Source of the DNA: Candidatus Gastranaerophilales bacterium
Lineage (GTDB): Bacteria; Cyanobacteriota; Vampirovibrionia; Gastranaerophilales; JAQUYY01
Assembly (NCBI GenBank): GCA_028691575.1
Contig: JAQUYY010000005.1
Span: 1-20,258 of the forward strand
Length of the DNA: 20,258 bases
Reading direction: 5' to 3'
Shown: one piece after another, positions 14,999-20,258 of the stretch
Position numbering within the stretch: position 1 is the stretch's first letter
How the letters are laid out: each line of letters begins with the position of its first letter
Program-made: the position numbers and the translations under genes
The notes under the pieces: model-generated
Database searches by the model: none
What the model was told of the DNA's origin: nothing
What the model saw: the letters and a program-made list of their open reading frames with translations, nothing else

Positions 14999-15682
14999 TT
15001 AAATTTTATTTAACAGATTAGACAGGTAATTTTTCCCCATAATCCCTATACAAGTTAATTTTAAACAAAAAGGAAGTTTTGTATTTTTAATAATTGTATG
15101 ATTCTCTACTTTTAAGCGTTCCAGCTTATATTTATCCTTGTCATCTCCGAGATTTTTTCCCGAGCATGCACTTTTATAGTATTTTTTAGTAATTTCAATA
15201 ACCTTGTTGTTGAATGTGCAAAAAGGATAAGCAAAGTAATTGAAACCATTTTCGTCTAGTTGAAGCATATTTTCAGGAGGTTTTATTTCCGTTTCTAATT
15301 TTTCACAATCAGATATTTCTTCCAAATGAGGATGTGATTTTGTATGATATTGTAATCGTCCGCCATGTTTTTTAAGGTATTCCAGCTCTTCTTTATTTAG
15401 AAAATTAATGTTTCCTTTTTGTGCTCCATTATAAAAATTTCCTACCAAAAATATTTCAAAAGGATATTTAAATTTTTTTAAAATTGGCAGAGCATACAGC
15501 AAAACGTCTTTATAACCATCATCAAAAGTTATAACTACTTGATTTGAATTTAGAGGATCATAATCATCTAAATATACAACTTCTTTGTCTGATATTGATA
15601 ACATATCTTTTGCAAATTTAAATATATCTACTGTTATTGTGTCTTCAGCTTTTTTATTTACATGATGATACATTAAAATCAT
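14999..15682 (-). CDS. Polysaccharide deacetylase (NodB homology, CE4)
   Basis: CE4 enzymes remove N- or O-acetyl groups from cell-surface glycans using a metal ion. The 227-residue protein starts ILMYHHV, typical of the family, and carries TFDDGY with Asp54-Asp55 and the metal-binding HTKSH (His113 and His117). FAYPFC takes the place of the usual third motif (more often a Pro-Tyr/Phe-Gly), with Cys instead of Gly. No signal peptide is present, so it may act in the cytosol on a lipid-linked or nucleotide-linked glycan, as do several deacetylases in O-antigen clusters. A weak AAAGGA lies upstream of the ATG. It sits 26 bases after the GT2-Rossmann gene and is probably in the same transcript. 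Confidence 0.9.
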   Translation of the reverse strand: MILMYHHVNKKAEDTITVDIFKFAKDMLSISDKEVVYLDDYDPLNSNQVVITFDDGYKDVLLYALPILKKFKYPFEIFLVGNFYNGAQKGNINFLNKEELEYLKKHGGRLQYHTKSHPHLEEISDCEKLETEIKPPENMLQLDENGFNYFAYPFCTFNNKVIEITKKYYKSACSGKNLGDDKDKYKLERLKVENHTIIKNTKLPFCLKLTCIGIMGKNYLSNLLNKI

Positions 15683-15708
15683 TTAAATAAAATTTTCCTT
15701 TCTGATGT

Positions 15709-17169
15709 TTAAATATAGAGAATTTTGCAAGATAATGTGTTCGTCTCTACTAATTTTTCTATAAAAGGTCTTACTATATATGGCTCTGATACAGTTACAA
15801 TTAAAAAATCCGGATTTAAATCTTTTATTTTTTCGGGAGGATAAACTTTGCATCCATTAAAACCTGTTTCTTGTTTTTTAGTATTCATATCAAGAACTCC
15901 TGCAATATTTAATTTTTTAGAAGATCTTATTGGATTATTCAATGATTTTAGTAATTTTTCAGCTTTTGTTCCTGCTCCATAAATAACTGTTTTCTTGCCC
16001 TTACATGTCTTTAATACACTGCAAACATTTTCTATTCTTACGCCAACACCCCTAAAACTATATCTCATATAAGATTCCGGGCTATTTAAAAAGCTTTCGT
16101 ATTTATTACGATTCTGCCTGTATTTCTTTATTTTTCCAAAAGTTAAACTATTTAAAAATTTGTATTTGAAATATTTTTTCAAGAATTTTTTTCTTTTCGA
16201 TTTATATCTGTCTGCATAATAATTGCTTAAATAAGAAGCACTTTCTTCTTTAATTCTGGAATGCTCCTTATAGTGGAGAATTTTTATCAATTTATTATCA
16301 AAATCATTATCTGCAATGTTTTTTATTTCTTGTAAGTAAAGTTCAAATGCATTCGATTCTTTGCCTTCCAGATCAGACGGTAAGTACCTTTTGAGCATTT
16401 TAAGTTTCCATTCTTTCAATATATGTTCATATTTTTCAATATTTTGTGTATTTTGCAAAAATTCCAGCATTACATCGTAGATTTTATTAATATCGTTTAA
16501 TTGCTCTTTTGCATTTCTTTTAGAACGGGATACTGATGTTTTCCGAACTCTATAATTATATATTCGCTCTGAAATTATTATGGGTTTTTTTGCATTTATT
16601 GACAATTGAAAAGAAGTGCAGGTATCTTGTAAATTACGAATGCCTTCTTTAAAAATAACATTTTTGAACAAATCTTTTTTAAAAATTTTTGTTGGACCTA
16701 TGTAGAACAAAAATTTTTCATAGCTATTAAGATCAAAATTCCAAAACGGATCGCTGTTCCAGTTAGATAAACTGCCCAGAAAACTGCCTTCTTCGTTATA
16801 ATTTTTCAACCCGACATTTATCATATCTGCATTTGTGACTTTCATTGCATCATAACAAATCGCCAGATAATCATCTACAAACCAATCGTCACTATCCAGA
16901 TATGCAATAATATTTCCGGATGATTTTTTATAGCCATATTCAATTGCTTTGCTTATTCCTACATTTTTTTCTAAATCAATAATTTTGATTCTTGAATCTT
17001 TCTGTGAAAATTCATTTAAAATCTTTGAGGAATTATCTGTAGATCCGTCATTTATGCATATAGCTTCCCAGTTTGTATAAGTTTGAGCAAAACAGCTGTT
17101 TAAGCATGTTTCAAGATAATCTTCCGCATTATAAATAGGTATAATGATCGATATTATTTCATTTTCCAA
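15709..17169 (-). CDS. GT2 glycosyltransferase with a C-terminal Rossmann-like domain
   Basis: The N-terminal domain (about 1-230) is a GT-A family 2 glycosyltransferase: ISIIIPIYNAEDYLE, CINDGSTDNS near 38-47, and the metal-binding LDSDDW at 91-96. These transfer sugars from nucleotide donors. A basic helical region follows (about 230-360). The last 100 residues form a Rossmann-like unit: KTVIYGAGTKAEKLL (Gly-Ala-Gly at 398-400), a VLDM strand ending in an acid, and DFLIVTVSEPY. This resembles the nucleotide-binding domains found at the ends of some glycan-modifying enzymes. It has no membrane segment. The start is TTG 17169, because AGAGGA lies 7 bases upstream and no in-frame ATG precedes the GT motif. 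It follows the radical SAM gene by about 45 bases. Confidence 0.9.
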   Translation of the reverse strand: MENEIISIIIPIYNAEDYLETCLNSCFAQTYTNWEAICINDGSTDNSSKILNEFSQKDSRIKIIDLEKNVGISKAIEYGYKKSSGNIIAYLDSDDWFVDDYLAICYDAMKVTNADMINVGLKNYNEEGSFLGSLSNWNSDPFWNFDLNSYEKFLFYIGPTKIFKKDLFKNVIFKEGIRNLQDTCTSFQLSINAKKPIIISERIYNYRVRKTSVSRSKRNAKEQLNDINKIYDVMLEFLQNTQNIEKYEHILKEWKLKMLKRYLPSDLEGKESNAFELYLQEIKNIADNDFDNKLIKILHYKEHSRIKEESASYLSNYYADRYKSKRKKFLKKYFKYKFLNSLTFGKIKKYRQNRNKYESFLNSPESYMRYSFRGVGVRIENVCSVLKTCKGKKTVIYGAGTKAEKLLKSLNNPIRSSKKLNIAGVLDMNTKKQETGFNGCKVYPPEKIKDLNPDFLIVTVSEPYIVRPFIEKLVETNTLSCKILYI

Positions 17170-17213
17170 ATTTCTATCCTCTTTTGCTATTCTTCTCTTA
17201 ATACTAATTTAAA

Positions 17214-18284
17214 TTATTTTTGTGAACTAAATTTATTTGCCCGTCTTTTTTCTTTCAATGAATATTCTTTATTGCTTTCTATAAGTTTTGAGCGCATAAA
17301 TTTTTCGACATTTGGCTTTAGCCATGTTTCATTATTTGTGCAAACCCGATCTCTCATTTCTGCGTAAGTTGGTGATTTATGTTTCGGTATATTTCCGTAA
17401 GTTAACCAGACATGAGCGTTATAACAATGTTCTTCCGGACAATTATTTCCTATAGCGCAAAATTTTATCGGCTCATCAATATTTTCAAAAATATTTTGAA
17501 GGGTTTTCCCCTTATAACATTGCTTAAAATATCCCGTTCCTATATTCAAAAATCCTGTCCAATCACCGGCATAGCAAAATTCTCTTCTTTTTTTATTAAA
17601 TACAGATAATTTATATTCAAACATTATTGAATCAAATTGCGACCAGATTTTTTTGTATTTACTTTTGCTGTATTTAGTAAGAATCGGCAAATTTTCTTTG
17701 GTTGAATCTCTGGCGACTGTAACATGACATAACGCCCCAACTCTTGATAAACACATTTCTTTTAATTCTTCCAATTCAGGTATAAGCTCATCGTTCGGAG
17801 TTATTTCAAGAGAAAATGAGCAGCCTGCTTTTTTAATTTTTTCAATATTATCAAAAAATTTATCAAACATTTTTTTTCTTTTTAATTCCAGATATTGAAA
17901 CGAAAATTTAAACATTAAACGTGATAATAATTCTTTCGGCAAAGAAACTATTTCATCGAATCTTTTACTGACAGTACCGTTTGTTACAACCATAATATAA
18001 TGGCCTTCTTCTAAAACGCATCTGATAATATCGGTCATTTCAGGCGGCAAAAGGGTTTCTCCTGCTCCGCAAAAATTCAAACAACAAACGCCTCCAAGCC
18101 TTTTTTGTGAAAGAGCTTGTCTAATATGCTCAGGGCTATATTTAAAAACCGGCAATTTTTCGGCAAATTTTCCCTTCAGTGTTATATAGCAATAGTGGCA
18201 TCTCAAATTGCAAGTAGTAACAGGGACATGACAATCAATAAATCTTTTGATTTTGTCATGCGGCATATTATTTTTTGTCATCAT
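17214..18284 (-). CDS. Radical SAM enzyme with C-terminal cysteine-rich (SPASM-like) region
   Basis: The radical SAM cluster motif C-x3-C-x2-C is Cys25, Cys29 and Cys32, followed by FCGAGETLL near 71 (the Gly-rich SAM-binding motif) and VTNGT on strand 4. In the last third lies CYAGDWTG...KQC and then CAIGNNCPEEHCYN, a cysteine layout like the SPASM/twitch regions that hold extra iron-sulfur clusters. Such enzymes abstract hydrogen atoms from peptides, sugars or alcohols. I see no precursor peptide gene beside it, so a sugar or glycan substrate is the likelier inference. Its start abuts the stop of the fused GT2-pyruvyltransferase (TAAATG); a second ATG one codon later is better placed after GGGAG. 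The C-terminus is a Lys-rich tail. At 356 residues it is intermediate for the class. Confidence 0.88.
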   Translation of the reverse strand: MMTKNNMPHDKIKRFIDCHVPVTTCNLRCHYCYITLKGKFAEKLPVFKYSPEHIRQALSQKRLGGVCCLNFCGAGETLLPPEMTDIIRCVLEEGHYIMVVTNGTVSKRFDEIVSLPKELLSRLMFKFSFQYLELKRKKMFDKFFDNIEKIKKAGCSFSLEITPNDELIPELEELKEMCLSRVGALCHVTVARDSTKENLPILTKYSKSKYKKIWSQFDSIMFEYKLSVFNKKRREFCYAGDWTGFLNIGTGYFKQCYKGKTLQNIFENIDEPIKFCAIGNNCPEEHCYNAHVWLTYGNIPKHKSPTYAEMRDRVCTNNETWLKPNVEKFMRSKLIESNKEYSLKEKRRANKFSSQK

Positions 18285-20258
18285 TTACTCCCAGATTGTA
18301 TTTGATATTTTTTCAGCAATTTTTGCATTTTTCTGATTATCGTAATATTCTCTCATAAATTTAGAAAAAGATAATTTATTATTAAAATAACAAAAATCAG
18401 AGTTAAAATCAATATTTTTAAGAGATTCGATTATCCGACCGACATCTTTAATATCAGAGACAAATTTTACATTTTTCATATTAGACATTGATTGTTCGTA
18501 TACACCTGAAACCTTTTTATAAGTGTTATCTAATAATAAAACTTCTTTGCCTAATAAAGCGCCTGCAATGCCTACATGCAACCTATCGGTAACTACAATA
18601 TTTACAGAATTTATTGCCATAATAAATAATTTTGATAAATGATAAACAATACCTTTGTCAACACATGAACTGCAGGCAAATTTTGATAAATCAATAATAT
18701 CAAAATGTGTATTATCAAAATATCGTTCAGCATCATTTCTTAAAAAATATGCAAGACGTGATCCTTTATGTATGCATTTTGTTTTTGTTTTAAGAGCATC
18801 GCTCAGCTTACGGGAAACTCTTTTGTAAGGATTATATGCATTTTGATATAATGATAATATAGTTTCTTCATTTATTGTGCTGATTTTAGAATCCGAGTTT
18901 TCGTTTATAAAGCTTAAATCCAGAGAGAACGCCATATCGTCAACAAGATAAAATTTTGCTGATGAATTATGAGAAACACAATAATCATAACTGCGTTTTT
19001 CTCTACAAAATACTGTAAATCTTTCATCTAAAACTTCGAGTAAATCATTGCATTCCCAAAAACTGGAGGGCAATATAACTACATTTTTTAAATTTGGATT
19101 TAAAAACAAATCTATAACTTTTTGATAATTCCAATATTTTACAAATAAACCACCGCCACCGTACACAACATTAAAGTCATTATCCGGTGTTTTAGAAGAG
19201 TTATAAGCATTAAAAATTTCATAATTGAACTGATTGTTATCAAGCATTTGATACTCTGCTTGAGCAATCACAACGTCGCCTAAGTTACCATTATTGGGAT
19301 AGAAATAAAAGTTATCTAATTCTTTTAGCCGACTTATTATTTTTTGGTCATAGTTATAAGAATAATCTTTTATTATTGCTTTTTCCGGTTCTTTTGTTTC
19401 TATATTACAAACAGCTTCTGACAAAAAATCCTTTTGCAATTCTCCCAGCCTGTATCGTAAATCATTTATTTGTTTTTTTAGCTCCAAATAATTCTGCTCA
19501 ATTTCTTTTTCTGATTTGAATTGATTTAATAATGATGTATTTGGGATTTTAAATTTTAAACCCAATATGCTAAGTATTTTTTTATTATCCTTATCTTTGA
19601 TGGAAAATAAATCTTCACGAAGAGAGTAATAATCTTCCGTATGAGCAATTCCTCTTCTTAATTTTTTTATTATGTCTCTTTTGTCATTTTGAAGTTTCAT
19701 TCTGTTAACCAGTTTTTGGGATCTTTTTACAACTTTTTTAATATTCGGAGAATTTCTGTATTCATCACAGTATGCTCTACAAAATATTTCAGATATTAAT
19801 TCTTGTTTTTCCTGTATTTTGCCGATATTTTTATAGTATTTAAAGAAATTCTCAAAGACTAAAAGCCTGTCATACAGCCTATTTGATTTTTTATTATTTG
19901 AGATGGTCATTATCGAATTTTCTCTTCGGATATAATTATAAAAATAGTTTTTTAAATAATATCCATATTTACAATGTGTTATATAATTCCAAAAAAAGGC
20001 ATTATCTTCAAATAACAGTCCATCCGGAAAAGTTAATTGATGCTTGTTTATAATTTCTGCTTTATACAACTTGTTCCAAGCTGTTACAGGTGTTCTGAGA
20101 CATATCTGGTCCGTAAGTAATTGTTTGCCAAAAACTTTTATTTTATGATAAGTTCTTGTGCCTTCTACCGAATCATTTTCATCTTCTTTTTCCGCATGAA
20201 CATTTGCTCCCCAAAAAACAGCATCAATATCGCTATCGTTATGAAATTTAGACAAAGC
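18285..20258 (-). CDS. GT2 glycosyltransferase fused to polysaccharide pyruvyltransferase, partial (N-terminus off the right edge)
   Basis: The frame is open to the right edge (an Ala codon precedes the TTG at 20255), so the true start and the GT-A catalytic DxD region lie beyond the window. Residues 1-120 of the visible part match the back half of a GT2 domain: DAVFWGANV, then AWNKLYKAEIINKHQLTFPDGLLFEDNAF. A helical stretch follows, then the linker LGLKFKIPN (about 231-239) and a coiled coil (about 248-280). From about 315 on is a polysaccharide pyruvyltransferase (ExoV/CsaB family): NGNLGDVVI, VYGGGGLF and DRLHVGIAGALLGK. Such enzymes add a pyruvate ketal to surface sugars, giving negative charge. 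Two enzymes in one chain suggest adding a sugar and then modifying it. Clear for both domains; the donor and acceptor are unknown. Confidence 0.88.
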   Translation of the reverse strand, partial: ALSKFHNDSDIDAVFWGANVHAEKEDENDSVEGTRTYHKIKVFGKQLLTDQICLRTPVTAWNKLYKAEIINKHQLTFPDGLLFEDNAFFWNYITHCKYGYYLKNYFYNYIRRENSIMTISNNKKSNRLYDRLLVFENFFKYYKNIGKIQEKQELISEIFCRAYCDEYRNSPNIKKVVKRSQKLVNRMKLQNDKRDIIKKLRRGIAHTEDYYSLREDLFSIKDKDNKKILSILGLKFKIPNTSLLNQFKSEKEIEQNYLELKKQINDLRYRLGELQKDFLSEAVCNIETKEPEKAIIKDYSYNYDQKIISRLKELDNFYFYPNNGNLGDVVIAQAEYQMLDNNQFNYEIFNAYNSSKTPDNDFNVVYGGGGLFVKYWNYQKVIDLFLNPNLKNVVILPSSFWECNDLLEVLDERFTVFCREKRSYDYCVSHNSSAKFYLVDDMAFSLDLSFINENSDSKISTINEETILSLYQNAYNPYKRVSRKLSDALKTKTKCIHKGSRLAYFLRNDAERYFDNTHFDIIDLSKFACSSCVDKGIVYHLSKLFIMAINSVNIVVTDRLHVGIAGALLGKEVLLLDNTYKKVSGVYEQSMSNMKNVKFVSDIKDVGRIIESLKNIDFNSDFCYFNNKLSFSKFMREYYDNQKNAKIAEKISNTIWE

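Noticed and set aside
1..20258. CRISPR arrays, insertion sequences, tRNA or rRNA genes, riboswitches
   Set aside because: No regularly spaced repeats, transposase motifs, cloverleaf-like segments or conserved leader structures were seen; all gaps between genes are under 200 bases.

Overview
The window is AT-rich (by eye about one third G+C; not computed) and densely coding. It comes from a bacterium with an outer membrane, because it carries the early lipid A genes lpxD-lpxC-fabZ-lpxA. My best guess is a gut or animal-associated relative of Cyanobacteria (Vampirovibrionia/Melainabacteria, Gastranaerophilales). The reasons are a cyanobacterium-like lpxC-fabZ-lpxA block in a low-GC genome, a Tad-like pilus gene, and a small protein with [NS]F-x-G motifs that I associate from memory with that group. 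This placement is inference and needs a database search.

Left part (1-4530). A large TadE-like pilus protein leaves the window at the left edge on the minus strand. It is divergent from folK (folate synthesis), which overlaps by one base a BaiN/HI0933-type flavoprotein gene. That pair converges, with only 4 bases between stops, on pyruvate kinase, which reads leftward.

Lipid A operon (4494-7818). lpxD, lpxC, fabZ and lpxA are packed on the plus strand behind a promoter that overlaps the one for pyk, and they end at a near-perfect 17-bp hairpin. Together they make the acyl-ACP precursor and carry out both acylations and the deacetylation of UDP-GlcNAc. lpxB does not follow. LpxD probably starts at a TTG and carries an acidic/Gln-rich insertion. 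LpxC has Met in place of the usual His of its GLHSG-like motif.

Middle, minus strand (7833-13014). A small HEAT-like protein and an unknown small protein with three [NS]F-x-G motifs form a two-gene unit. Upstream of them is dprA-topA-aroE (DNA uptake, topoisomerase I, shikimate pathway), a likely operon with translational coupling of topA to dprA.

Exported pair, plus strand (13084-14268). Two exported proteins of unknown function sit behind a good sigma-70-type promoter and end in a hairpin that includes the last stop codon.

Right part, minus strand (14294-20258). This is a surface-glycan cluster. In transcription order it holds a GT2 glycosyltransferase fused to a polysaccharide pyruvyltransferase (N-terminus off the window), a radical SAM protein with extra C-terminal cysteines, a GT2 with a C-terminal Rossmann domain, a NodB-type deacetylase, and a class I methyltransferase with a possible promoter of its own. 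It is the most likely place for unfamiliar chemistry here. No tRNA, rRNA, CRISPR array, insertion sequence or phage gene was seen. No gene-free stretch exceeds 300 bases.
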